Shown here one piece after another: positions 11,901-26,052 of a stretch of DNA of 64,000 nucleotides. Made by a program: the position numbers and the translations under genes. Location: the NCBI GenBank assembly GCA_032718475.1, contig JAUCBJ010009012.1:1-64000 (forward strand). Reading direction: 5' to 3'. Each line of letters opens with the position of its first letter. Position 1 is the first letter of the stretch. The notes under the pieces were generated by a model. It searched no databases. It was given only the letters and a program-made list of their open reading frames with translations, and was not told the DNA's origin. Source of the stretch: Nemertoderma westbladi (lineage: Eukaryota > Xenacoelomorpha > Nemertodermatida > Nemertodermatidae).

Positions 11901-14900
11901 CAAACATATCAGTAGTACATTTACCTAAACAAACATATCGGTAGTACATTTACCTAAACAAACATATCGGTTGTACATTTACCTAAACAAACATATCGGT
12001 AGTACATTTACCTAAACAAACATATCGGTAGTACATTTACCTAAACAAACATATCGGTTGTACATTTACCTAAACAAACATATCGGTTGTACATTTACCT
12101 AAACAAACATATCGGTTGTACATTTACCTAAACAAACATATCGGTTGTACATTTACCTAAACAAACCTATCGGTTGTACATTTACCTAAACAAACATATC
12201 GGTAGTACATTTACCTAAACAAACATATCGGTTGTACATTTACCTAAACAAACATATCGGTTGTACATTTACCTAAACAAACCTATCGGTTGTACATTTA
12301 CCTAAACAAACATATCAGTAGTACATTTACCTAAACAAACATATCGGTAGTACATTTACCTAAACAAACATATCGGTTGTACATTTACCTAAACAAACAT
12401 ATCGGTAGTACATTTACCTAAACAAACATATCGGTAGTACATTTACCTAAACAAACATATCGGTTGTACATTTACCTAAACAAACATATCGGTTGTACAT
12501 TTACCTAAACAAACATATCGGTTGTACATTTACCTAAACAAACATATCGGTTGTACATTTACCTAAACAAACATATCGGTTGTACATTTACCTAAACAAA
12601 CCTATCGGTTGTACATTTACCTAAACAAACATATCAGTAGTACATTTACCTAAACAAACATATCGGTTGTACATTTACCTAAACAAACATATCGGTTGTA
12701 CATTTACCTAAACAAACATATCGGTTGTACATTTACCTAAAGAAACCTATCGGTTGTACATTTACCTAAACAAACATATCAGTAGTACATTTACCTAAAC
12801 AAACATATCGGTAGTACATTTACCTAAACAAACATATCGGTTGTACATTTACCTAAACAAACATATCGGTAGTACATTTACCTAAACAAACATATCGGTA
12901 GTACATTTACCTAAACAAACATATCGGTTGTACATTTACCTAAACAAACATATCGGTTGTACATTTACCTAAACAAACATATCGGTTGTACATTTACCTA
13001 AACAAACATATCGGTTGTACATTTACCTAAACAAACCTATCGGTTGTACATTTACCTAAACAAACATATCGGTAGTACATTTACCTAAACAAACATATCG
13101 GTAGTACATTTACCTAAACAAACATATCGGTTGTACATTTACCTAAACAAACCTATCGGTTGTACATTTACCTAAACAAACATATCGGTAGTACATTTAC
13201 CTAAACAAACATATCGGTTGTACATTTACCTAAACAAACATATCGGTAGTACATTTACCTAAACAAACATATCGGTAGTACATTTACCTAAACAAACATA
13301 TCGGTAGTACATTTACCTAAACAAACATATCGGTAGTACATTTACCTAAACAAACATATCGGTTGTACATTTACCTAAACAAACATATCTGTAGTACATT
13401 TACCTAAACAATCATATCGGTAGTACATTTACCTAAACAAACATATCGGTTGTACATTTACCTAAACAAACATATCGGTTGTACATTTACCTAAACAAAC
13501 ATATCGGTAGTACATTTACCTAAACAAACATATCGGTTGTACATTTACCTAAACAAACATATCGGTTGTACATTTACCTAAACAAACATATCGGATCGGT
13601 AGTACATTTACCTAAACAAACATATCGGTTGTACATTTACCTAAACAAACCTATCGGTTGTACATTTACCTAAACAAACATATCGGTAGTACATTTACCT
13701 AAACAAACATATCGGTAGTACATTTACCTAAACAAACATATCTGTAGTACATTTACCTAAACAAACATATCGGTTGTACATTTACCTAAACAAACCTATC
13801 GGTTGTACATTTACCTAAACAAACATATCGGTTGTACATTTACGTAAACAAACATATCTGTAGTACATTTACCTAAACAAACATATCGGTAGTACATTTA
13901 CCTAAACAAACATATCGGTTGTACATTTACCTAAACAAACATATCGGTAGTACATTTACCTAAACAAACATATCGGTATCGGTTGTACATTTACCTAAAC
14001 AAACATATCGGTAGTACATTTACCTAAACAAACATATCGGTAGTACATTTACCTAAACAAACATATCGGTAGTACATTTACCTAAACAAACATATCGGTT
14101 GTACATTTACCTAAACAAACCTATCGGTAGTACATTTACCTAAACAAACATATCGGTAGTACATTTACCTAAACAAACATATCGGTTGTACATTTACCTA
14201 AACAAACATATCGGTAGTACATTTACCTAAACAAACATATCGGTAGTACATTTACCTAAACAAACATATCGGTAGTACATTTACCTAAACAAACATATCG
14301 GTTGTACATTTACCTAAACAAACATATCGGTAGTCCGTAGTACATTTACCTAAACAAACATATCGGTTGTACATTTACCTAAACAAACATATCGGTAGTA
14401 CATTTACCTAAACAAACATATCGGTTGTACATTTACCTAAACAAACATATCGGTTGTACATTTACCTAAACAATCATATCGGTTGTACATTTACCTAAAC
14501 AAACATATCGGTAGTACATTTACCTAAACAAACATATCGGTTGTACATTTACCTAAACAAACATATCGGTTGTACATTTACCTAAACAAACATATCGGTT
14601 GTACATTTACCTAAACAATCATATCGGTTGTACATTTACCTAAACAAACATATCGGTAGTACATTTACCTAAACAAACATATCGGTAGTCCGTAGTACAT
14701 TTACCTAAACAAACATATCGGTTGTACATTTACCTAAACAAACATATCGGTAGTACATTTACCTAAACAAACATATCGGTTGTACATTTACCTAAACAAA
14801 CATATCGGTAGTACATTTACCTAAACAAACATATCGGATCGGTAGTACATTTACCTAAACAAACATATCGGTTGTACATTTACCTAAACAAACATATCGG

Positions 14901-17900
14901 TAGTACATTTACCTAAACAAACATATCGGTAGTACATTTACCTAAACAAACATATCGGTTGTACATTTACCTAAACAAACATATCGGTAGTACATTTACC
15001 TAAACAAACCTATCGGTAGTACATTTACCTAAACAAACATATCGGTTGTACATTTACCTAAACAAACATATCGGTAGTACATTTACCTAAACAAACATAT
15101 CGGTAGTACATTTACCTAAACAAACATATCGGTAGTCCGTAGTACATTTACCTAAACAAACATATCGGTAGTACATTTACCTAAACAAACATATCGGTAG
15201 TACATTTACCTAAACAAACATATCGGTAGTACATTTACCTAAACAAACATATCGGTAGTACATTTACCTAAACAAACATATCGGTAGTCCGTAGTACATT
15301 TACCTAAACAAACATATCGGTAGTACATTTACCTAAACAAACATATCGGTAGTACATTTACCTAAACAAACATATCGGTAGTACATTTACCTAAACAAAC
15401 ATATCGGTAGTACATTTACCTAAACAAACATATCGGTAGTACATTTACCTAAACAAACATATCGGTAGTACATTTACCTAAACAAACATATCGGTAGTAC
15501 ATTTACCTAAACAAACATATCGGTAGTACATTTACCTAAACAAACATATCGGTTGTACATTTACCTAAACAAACATATCGGTAGTACATTTACCTAAACA
15601 AACATATCGGTAGTACATTTACCTAAACAAACATATCGGTAGTACATTTACCTAAACAAACATATCGGTTGTACATTTACCTAAACAAACATATCGGTAG
15701 TACATTTACCTAAACAAACATATCGGTAGTACATTTACCTAAACAAACATATCGGTAGTACATTTACCTAAACAAACATATCGGTAGTACATTTACCTAA
15801 ACAAACATATCGGTAGTACATTTACCTAAACAAACATATCGGTAGTACATTTACCTAAACAAACATATCGGTTGTACATTTACCTAAACAAACATATCGG
15901 TTGTACATTTACCTAAACAAACATATCGGTAGTACATTTACCTAAACAAACATATCGGTAGTCCGTAGTACATTTACCTAAACAAACATATCGGTTGTAC
16001 ATTTACCTAAACAAACATATCGGTAGTACATTTACCTAAACAAACATATCGGTTGTACATTTACCTAAACAAACATATCGGTAGTACATTTACCTAAACA
16101 AACATATCGGATCGGTAGTACATTTACCTAAACAAACATATCGGTTGTACATTTACCTAAACAAACATATCGGTAGTACATTTACCTAAACAAACATATC
16201 GGTAGTACATTTACCTAAACAAACATATCGGTTGTACATTTACCTAAACAAACATATCGGTAGTACATTTACCTAAACAAACATATCGGTAGTACATTTA
16301 CCTAAACAAACATATCGGTTGTACATTTACCTAAACAAACATATCGGTAGTACATTTACCTAAACAAACATATCGGTAGTACATTTACCTAAACAAACAT
16401 ATCGGTAGTCCGTAGTACATTTACCTAAACAAACATATCGGTAGTACATTTACCTAAACAAACATATCGGTAGTACATTTACCTAAACAAACATATCGGT
16501 AGTACATTTACCTAAACAAACATATCGGTAGTACATTTACCTAAACAAACATATCGGTAGTCCGTAGTACATTTACCTAAACAAACATATCGGTAGTACA
16601 TTTACCTAAACAAACATATCGGTAGTACATTTACCTAAACAAACATATCGGTAGTACATTTACCTAAACAAACATATCGGTAGTACATTTACCTAAACAA
16701 ACATATCGGTAGTACATTTACCTAAACAAACATATCGGTAGTACATTTACCTAAACAAACATATCGGTTGTACATTTACCTAAACAAACATATCGGTTGT
16801 ACATTTACCTAAACAAACATATCGGTTGTACATTTACCTAAACAAACATATCGGTAGTACATTTACCTAAACAAACATATCGTTATCGGTTGTACATTTA
16901 CCTAAACAAACATATCGGTAGTACATTTACCTAAACAAACATATCGGTTGTACATTTACCTAAACAAACATATCGGTAGTACATTTACCTAAACAAACAT
17001 ATCGTTATCGGTTGTACATTTACCTAAACAAACATATCGGTAGTACATTTACCTAAACAAACATATCGGTTGTACATTTACCTAAACAAACATATCGGTT
17101 GTACATTTACCTAAACAAACATATCGGTAGTACATTTACCTAAACAAACATATCGGTTGTACATTTACCTAAACAAACATATCGGTTGTACATTTACCTA
17201 AACAAACATATCGGTATCGGTTGTACATTTACCTAAACAAACATATCGGTAGTACATTTACCTAAACAAACATATCGGTTGTACATTTACCTAAACAAAC
17301 ATATCGGTTGTACATTTACCTAAACAAACATATCGGTTGTACATTTACCTAAACAAACATATCGGTAGTACATTTACCTAAACAAACATATCGTTATCGG
17401 TTGTACATTTACCTAAACAAACATATCGGTAGTACATTTACCTAAACAAACATATCGGTTGTACATTTACCTAAACAAACATATCGGTATCGGTTGTACA
17501 TTTACCTAAACAAACATATCGGTTGTACATTTACCTAAACAAACATATCGGTATCGGTTGTACATTTACCTAAACAAACATATCGGTTGTACATTTACCT
17601 AAACAAACATATCGGTAGTACATTTACCTAAACAAACATATCGGTAGTACATTTACCTAAACAAACATATCGGTTGTACATTTACCTAAACAAACATATC
17701 GGTAGTACATTTACCTAAACAAACATATCGGTAGTACATTTACCTAAACAAACATATCGGTAGTCCGTAGTACATTTACCTAAACAAACATATCGGTAGT
17801 ACATTTACCTAAACAAACATATCGGTAGTACATTTACCTAAACAAACATATCGGTAGTACATTTACCTAAACAAACATATCGGTTGTACATTTACCTAAA

Positions 17901-20900
17901 CAAACATATCGGTAGTACATTTACCTAAACAAACAAAGCGGTTGTACATTTACCTAAACAAACATATCGGTTGTACATTTACCTAAACAAACCTATCGGT
18001 TGTACATTTACCTAAACAAACATATCGGTTGTACATTTACCTAAACAAACATATCGGTTGTACATTTACCTAAACAAACATATCGGTAGTACATTTACCT
18101 AAACAAACAAAGCGGTTGTACATTTACCTAAACAAACATATCAGTAGTACATTTACCTAAACAAACATATCGGTAGTACATTTACCTAAACAAACATATC
18201 GGTAGTACATTTACCTAAACAAACATATCGGTAGTACATTTACCTAAACAAACATATCGGTAGTCCGTAGTACATTTACCTAAACAAACATATCGGTAGT
18301 ACATTTACCTAAACAAACATATCGGTTGTACATTTACCTAAACAAACATATCGGTAGTACATTTACCTAAACAAACATATCGGTAGTACATTTACCTAAA
18401 CAAACATATCGGTTGTACATTTACCTAAACAAACATATCGGTAGTACATTTACCTAAACAAACAAAGCGGTTGTACATTTACCTAAACAAACATATCGGT
18501 TGTACATTTACCTAAACAAACCTATCGGTTGTACATTTACCTAAACAAACATATCGGTTGTACATTTACCTAAACAAACATATCGGTTGTACATTTACCT
18601 AAACAAACATATCGGTAGTACATTTACCTAAACAAACAAAGCGGTTGTACATTTACCTAAACAAACATATCAGTAGTACATTTACCTAAACAAACATATC
18701 GGTAGTACATTTACCTAAACAAACATATCGGTTGTACATTTACCTAAACAAACATATCGGTAGTACATTTACCTAAACAAACAAAGCGGTTGTACATTTA
18801 CCTAAACAAACATATCGGTTGTACATTTACCTAAACAAACCTATCGGTTGTACATTTACCTAAACAAACATATCGGTTGTACATTTACCTAAACAAACAT
18901 ATCGGTTGTACATTTACCTAAACAAACATATCGGTAGTACATTTACCTAAACAAACAAAGCGGTTGTACATTTACCTAAACAAACATATCAGTAGTACAT
19001 TTACCTAAACAAACATATCGGTAGTACATTTACCTAAACAAACATATCGGTTGTACATTTACCTAAACAAACATATCGGTAGTACATTTACCTAAACAAA
19101 CATATCGTTATCGGTTGTACATTTACCTAAACAAACATATCGGTAGTACATTTACCTAAACAAACATATCGGTTGTACATTTACCTAAACAAACATATCG
19201 GTTGTACATTTACCTAAACAAACATATCGGTAGTACATTTACCTAAACAAACATATCGGTTGTACATTTACCTAAACAAACATATCGGTTGTACATTTAC
19301 CTAAACAAACATATCGGTATCGGTTGTACATTTACCTAAACAAACATATCGGTAGTACATTTACCTAAACAAACATATCGGTTGTACATTTACCTAAACA
19401 AACATATCGGTAGTACATTTACCTAAACAAACAAAGCGGTTGTACATTTACCTAAACAAACATATCGGTTGTACATTTACCTAAACAAACCTATCGGTTG
19501 TACATTTACCTAAACAAACATATCGGTTGTACATTTACCTAAACAAACATATCGGTTGTACATTTACCTAAACAAACATATCGGTAGTACATTTACCTAA
19601 ACAAACATAGCGGTTGTACATTTACCTAAACAAACATATCGGTAGTACATTTACCTAAACAAACATATCGGTAGTACATTTACCTAAACAAACATATCGG
19701 TAGTACATTTACCTAAACAAACATATCGGTAGTACATTTACCTAAACAAACATATCGGTAGTCCGTAGTACATTTACCTAAACAAACATATCGGTAGTAC
19801 ATTTACCTAAACAAACATATCGGTTGTACATTTACCTAAACAAACATATCGGTAGTACATTTACCTAAACAAACATATCGGTAGTACATTTACCTAAACA
19901 AACATATCGGTTGTACATTTACCTAAACAAACATATCGGTAGTACATTTACCTAAACAAACAAAGCGGTTGTACATTTACCTAAACAAACATATCGGTTG
20001 TACATTTACCTAAACAAACCTATCGGTTGTACATTTACCTAAACAAACATATCGGTAGTACATTTACCTAAACAAACATATCGGTAGTACATTTACCTAA
20101 ACAAACATATCGGTAGTACATTTACCTAAACAAACATATCGGTAGTACATTTACCTAAACAAACATATCGGTAGTACATTTACCTAAACAAACATATCGG
20201 TAGTACATTTACCTAAACAAACATATCGGTAGTACATTTACCTAAACAAACATATCGGTAGTACATTTACCTAAACAAACATATCGGTTGTACATTTACC
20301 TAAACAAACATATCGGTAGTACATTTACCTAAACAAACATATCGGTAGTACATTTACCTAAACAAACATATCGGTAGTACATTTACCTAAACAAACATAT
20401 CGGTTGTACATTTACCTAAACAAACATATCGGTAGTACATTTACCTAAACAAACATATCGGTAGTACATTTACCTAAACAAACATATCGGTAGTACATTT
20501 ACCTAAACAAACATATCGGTAGTACATTTACCTAAACAAACATATCGGTAGTACATTTACCTAAACAAACATATCGGTAGTACATTTACCTAAACAAACA
20601 TATCGGTTGTACATTTACCTAAACAATCATATCGGTTGTACATTTACCTAAACAAACATATCGGTAGTACATTTACCTAAACAAACATATCGGTAGTCCG
20701 TAGTACATTTACCTAAACAAACATATCGGTTGTACATTTACCTAAACAAACATATCGGTAGTACATTTACCTAAACAAACATATCGGTTGTACATTTACC
20801 TAAACAAACATATCGGTAGTACATTTACCTAAACAAACATATCGGATCGGTAGTACATTTACCTAAACAAACATATCGGTTGTACATTTACCTAAACAAA

Positions 20901-23900
20901 CATATCGGTAGTACATTTACCTAAACAAACATATCGGTAGTACATTTACCTAAACAAACATATCGGTTGTACATTTACCTAAACAAACATATCGGTAGTA
21001 CATTTACCTAAACAAACATATCGGTAGTACATTTACCTAAACAAACATATCGGTTGTACATTTACCTAAACAAACATATCGGTAGTACATTTACCTAAAC
21101 AAACATATCGGTAGTACATTTACCTAAACAAACATATCGGTAGTCCGTAGTACATTTACCTAAACAAACATATCGGTAGTACATTTACCTAAACAAACAT
21201 ATCGGTAGTACATTTACCTAAACAAACATATCGGTAGTACATTTACCTAAACAAACATATCGGTAGTACATTTACCTAAACAAACATATCGGTAGTCCGT
21301 AGTACATTTACCTAAACAAACATATCGGTAGTACATTTACCTAAACAAACATATCGGTAGTACATTTACCTAAACAAACATATCGGTAGTCGTAGTACAT
21401 TTACCTAAACAAACATATCGGTAGTACATTTACCTAAACAAACATATCGGTAGTACATTTACCTAAACAAACATATCGGTAGTACATTTACCTAAACAAA
21501 CATATCGGTATCGTAGTACATTTACCTAAACAAACATATCGGTAGTACATTTACCTAAACAAACATATCGGTAGTACATTTACCTAAACAAACATATCGG
21601 TAGTACATTTACCTAAACAAACATATCGGTAGTACATTTACCTAAACAAACATATCGGTAGTACATTTACCTAAACAAACATATCGGTAGTACATTTACC
21701 TAAACAAACATATCGGTAGTACATTTACCTAAACAAACATATCGGTAGTACATTTACCTAAACAAACATATCGGTAGTACATTTACCTAAACAAACATAT
21801 CGGTAGTACATTTACCTAAACAAACATATCGGTAGTACATTTACCTAAACAAACATATCGGTAGTACATTTACCTAAACAAACATATCGGTAGTACATTT
21901 ACCTAAACAAACATATCGGTAGTCCGTAGTACATTTACCTAAACAAACATATCGGTAGTACATTTACCTAAACAAACATATCGGTAGTACATTTACCTAA
22001 ACAAACATATCGGTAGTCCGTAGTACATTTACCTAAACAAACATATCGGTAGTACATTTACCTAAACAAACATATCGGTAGTACATTTACCTAAACAAAC
22101 ATATCGGTAGTACATTTACCTAAACAAACATATCGGTAGTCCGTAGTACATTTACCTAAACAAACATATCGGTAGTACATTTACCTAAACAAACATATCG
22201 GTAGTACATTTACCTAAACAAACATATCGGTAGTACATTTACCTAAACAAACATATCGGTAGTACATTTACCTAAACAAACATATCGGTAGTCCGTAGTA
22301 CATTTACCTAAACAAACATATCGGTAGTACATTTACCTAAACAAACATATCGGTAGTACATTTACCTAAACAAACATATCGGTAGTCCGTAGTACATTTA
22401 CCTAAACAAACATATCGGTAGTACATTTACCTAAACAAACATATCGGTAGTACATTTACCTAAACAAACATATCGGTAGTACATTTACCTAAACAAACAT
22501 ATCGGTAGTACATTTACCTAAACAAACATATCGGTAGTCCGTAGTACATTTACCTAAACAAACATATCGGTAGTACATTTACCTAAACAAACATATCGGT
22601 AGTACATTTACCTAAACAAACATATCGGTTGTACATTTACCTAAACAAACATATCGGTTGTACATTTACCTAAACAAACATATCGGTTGTACATTTACCT
22701 AAACAAACATATCGGTAGTACATTTACCTAAACAAACATATCGGTAGTACATTTACCTAAACAAACATATCGGTAGTACATTTACCTAAACAAACATATC
22801 GGTAGTACATTTACCTAAACAAACATATCGGTAGTACATTTACCTAAACAAACATATCGGTAGTACATTTACCTAAACAAACATATCGGTTGTACATTTA
22901 CCTAAACAAACATATCGGTTGTACATTTACCTAAACAAACATATCGGTTGTACATTTACCTAAACAAACATATCGGTAGTACATTTACCTAAACAAACAT
23001 ATCGTTATCGGTTGTACATTTACCTAAACAAACATATCGGTAGTACATTTACCTAAACAAACATATCGGTTGTACATTTACCTAAACAAACATATCGGTA
23101 GTACATTTACCTAAACAAACATATCGTTATCGGTTGTACATTTACCTAAACAAACATATCGGTAGTACATTTACCTAAACAAACATATCGGTTGTACATT
23201 TACCTAAACAAACATATCGGTTGTACATTTACCTAAACAAACATATCGGTTGTACATTTACCTAAACAAACATATCGGTAGTACATTTACCTAAACAAAC
23301 ATATCGGTTGTACATTTACCTAAACAAACATATCGGTTGTACATTTACCTAAACAAACATATCGGTATCGGTTGTACATTTACCTAAACAAACATATCGG
23401 TAGTACATTTACCTAAACAAACATATCGGTTGTACATTTACCTAAACAAACATATCGGTTGTACATTTACCTAAACAAACATATCGGTTGTACATTTACC
23501 TAAACAAACATATCGGTAGTACATTTACCTAAACAAACATATCGTTATCGGTTGTACATTTACCTAAACAAACATATCGGTAGTACATTTACCTAAACAA
23601 ACATATCGGTTGTACATTTACCTAAACAAACATATCGGTATCGGTTGTACATTTACCTAAACAAACATATCGGTTGTACATTTACCTAAACAAACATATC
23701 GGTATCGGTTGTACATTTACCTAAACAAACATATCGGTTGTACATTTACCTAAACAAACATATCGGTAGTACATTTACCTAAACAAACATATCGGTAGTA
23801 CATTTACCTAAACAAACATATCGGTTGTACATTTACCTAAACAAACATATCGGTAGTACATTTACCTAAACAAACATATCGGTAGTACATTTACCTAAAC

Positions 23901-25726
23901 AAACATATCGGTAGTCCGTAGTACATTTACCTAAACAAACATATCGGTAGTACATTTACCTAAACAAACATATCGGTAGTACATTTACCTAAACAAACAT
24001 ATCGGTAGTACATTTACCTAAACAAACATATCGGTTGTACATTTACCTAAACAAACATATCGGTAGTACATTTACCTAAACAAACAAAGCGGTTGTACAT
24101 TTACCTAAACAAACATATCGGTTGTACATTTACCTAAACAAACCTATCGGTTGTACATTTACCTAAACAAACATATCGGTTGTACATTTACCTAAACAAA
24201 CATATCGGTTGTACATTTACCTAAACAAACATATCGGTAGTACATTTACCTAAACAAACAAAGCGGTTGTACATTTACCTAAACAAACATATCAGTAGTA
24301 CATTTACCTAAACAAACATATCGGTAGTACATTTACCTAAACAAACATATCGGTAGTACATTTACCTAAACAAACATATCGGTAGTACATTTACCTAAAC
24401 AAACATATCGGTAGTCCGTAGTACATTTACCTAAACAAACATATCGGTAGTACATTTACCTAAACAAACATATCGGTTGTACATTTACCTAAACAAACAT
24501 ATCGGTAGTACATTTACCTAAACAAACATATCGGTAGTACATTTACCTAAACAAACATATCGGTTGTACATTTACCTAAACAAACATATCGGTAGTACAT
24601 TTACCTAAACAAACAAAGCGGTTGTACATTTACCTAAACAAACATATCGGTTGTACATTTACCTAAACAAACCTATCGGTTGTACATTTACCTAAACAAA
24701 CATATCGGTTGTACATTTACCTAAACAAACATATCGGTTGTACATTTACCTAAACAAACATATCGGTAGTACATTTACCTAAACAAACAAAGCGGTTGTA
24801 CATTTACCTAAACAAACATATCAGTAGTACATTTACCTAAACAAACATATCGGTAGTACATTTACCTAAACAAACATATCGGTTGTACATTTACCTAAAC
24901 AAACATATCGGTAGTACATTTACCTAAACAAACAAAGCGGTTGTACATTTACCTAAACAAACATATCGGTTGTACATTTACCTAAACAAACCTATCGGTT
25001 GTACATTTACCTAAACAAACATATCGGTTGTACATTTACCTAAACAAACATATCGGTTGTACATTTACCTAAACAAACATATCGGTAGTACATTTACCTA
25101 AACAAACAAAGCGGTTGTACATTTACCTAAACAAACATATCAGTAGTACATTTACCTAAACAAACATATCGGTAGTACATTTACCTAAACAAACATATCG
25201 GTTGTACATTTACCTAAACAAACATATCGGTAGTACATTTACCTAAACAAACATATCGTTATCGGTTGTACATTTACCTAAACAAACATATCGGTAGTAC
25301 ATTTACCTAAACAAACATATCGGTTGTACATTTACCTAAACAAACATATCGGTTGTACATTTACCTAAACAAACATATCGGTAGTACATTTACCTAAACA
25401 AACATATCGGTTGTACATTTACCTAAACAAACATATCGGTTGTACATTTACCTAAACAAACATATCGGTATCGGTTGTACATTTACCTAAACAAACATAT
25501 CGGTAGTACATTTACCTAAACAAACATATCGGTTGTACATTTACCTAAACAAACATATCGGTTGTACATTTACCTAAACAAACATATCGGTTGTACATTT
25601 ACCTAAACAAACATATCGGTAGTACATTTACCTAAACAAACATATCGGTTGTACATTTACCTAAACAAACATATCGGTAGTACATTTACCTAAACAAACA
25701 TATCGGTTGTACATTTACCTAAACAC
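5928..25726. repeat. 29-bp satellite array, main block (about 19.8 kb)
   Basis: About 680 head-to-tail copies of the 29-bp unit with core ACATATCGGTWGTACATTTA. Variants include TAG/TTG at one site, CCTATCGG for CATATCGG, ATCAGTAG, and AAAGCGG. Length variants insert 5-6 bp, giving CGGTATCGG, CGGATCGG, CGTTATCGG or TAGTCCGTAGT. These markers show large internal duplications: about 6.4-8.8 kb is repeated at 8.9-11.3 kb (offset about 2.43 kb), and about 16.7-19.4 kb is repeated at 22.9-25.6 kb (offset about 6.15 kb). The block lies downstream of exon 4 of the aconitase gene, so it is intronic if that gene continues to the left. Confidence 0.98.
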
Positions 25727-25869
25727 CTCCAACATGTGTAACGTAACCCATTGGAACCAGCCTATAAGTTGTAGGTTTGAAGTGATGGCGATTGAAATAA
25801 TATGGGTAGGATGTAGTTTATAGTTGACATATATTTAATCTCGCAGAGGCTGCATGTATTGAGTCTAAC
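25727..25869 (-). other. Short unique intron sequence after exon 4
   Basis: Only 143 bp of non-satellite sequence between the exon 4 donor and the 29-bp array. No further aconitase coding is visible here on either strand. Confidence 0.7.
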
Positions 25870-26052
25870 CTTTTACTTTAATAAGGACAACGGCGTCTAT
25901 AATATCTTTACCATCCCAAACTGGGAAAGGGTCTAACAACTGTAGTCTGTCGCTGGTTGGAGACACGTCTACCGACTTCGAGCTGCCCTCGGCGGGGGGG
26001 TGTTGGTAAGTATCCTCTCCTGGGTCGAAACCCAAACTCGGTAAGTGCTCAC
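25870..26052 (-). CDS. ACO2: Aconitase exon 4, isolated between two satellites
   Basis: 183 nt, phase 1 to phase 1, from acceptor TTACTTAG (26054-26053) to donor G|GTTAGA (25869). Its first two bases complete the glycine codon split at exon 3. The 60 full codons read [19 protein letters not shown], then a serine-rich stretch, then [20 protein letters not shown] and a segment ending VVLIKVK. This aligns without gaps to the linker between aconitase domains 3 and 4, and the usual next residues are KCTTDHIS. It is too short and too AT/GC-mixed to stand out as a long open frame, so it is easily missed. Confidence 0.9.

Noticed and set aside
1-25726. CRISPR-like array (29-bp repeats)
   Set aside because: There are no spacers; units are directly adjacent and the setting is eukaryotic. 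It is a satellite.
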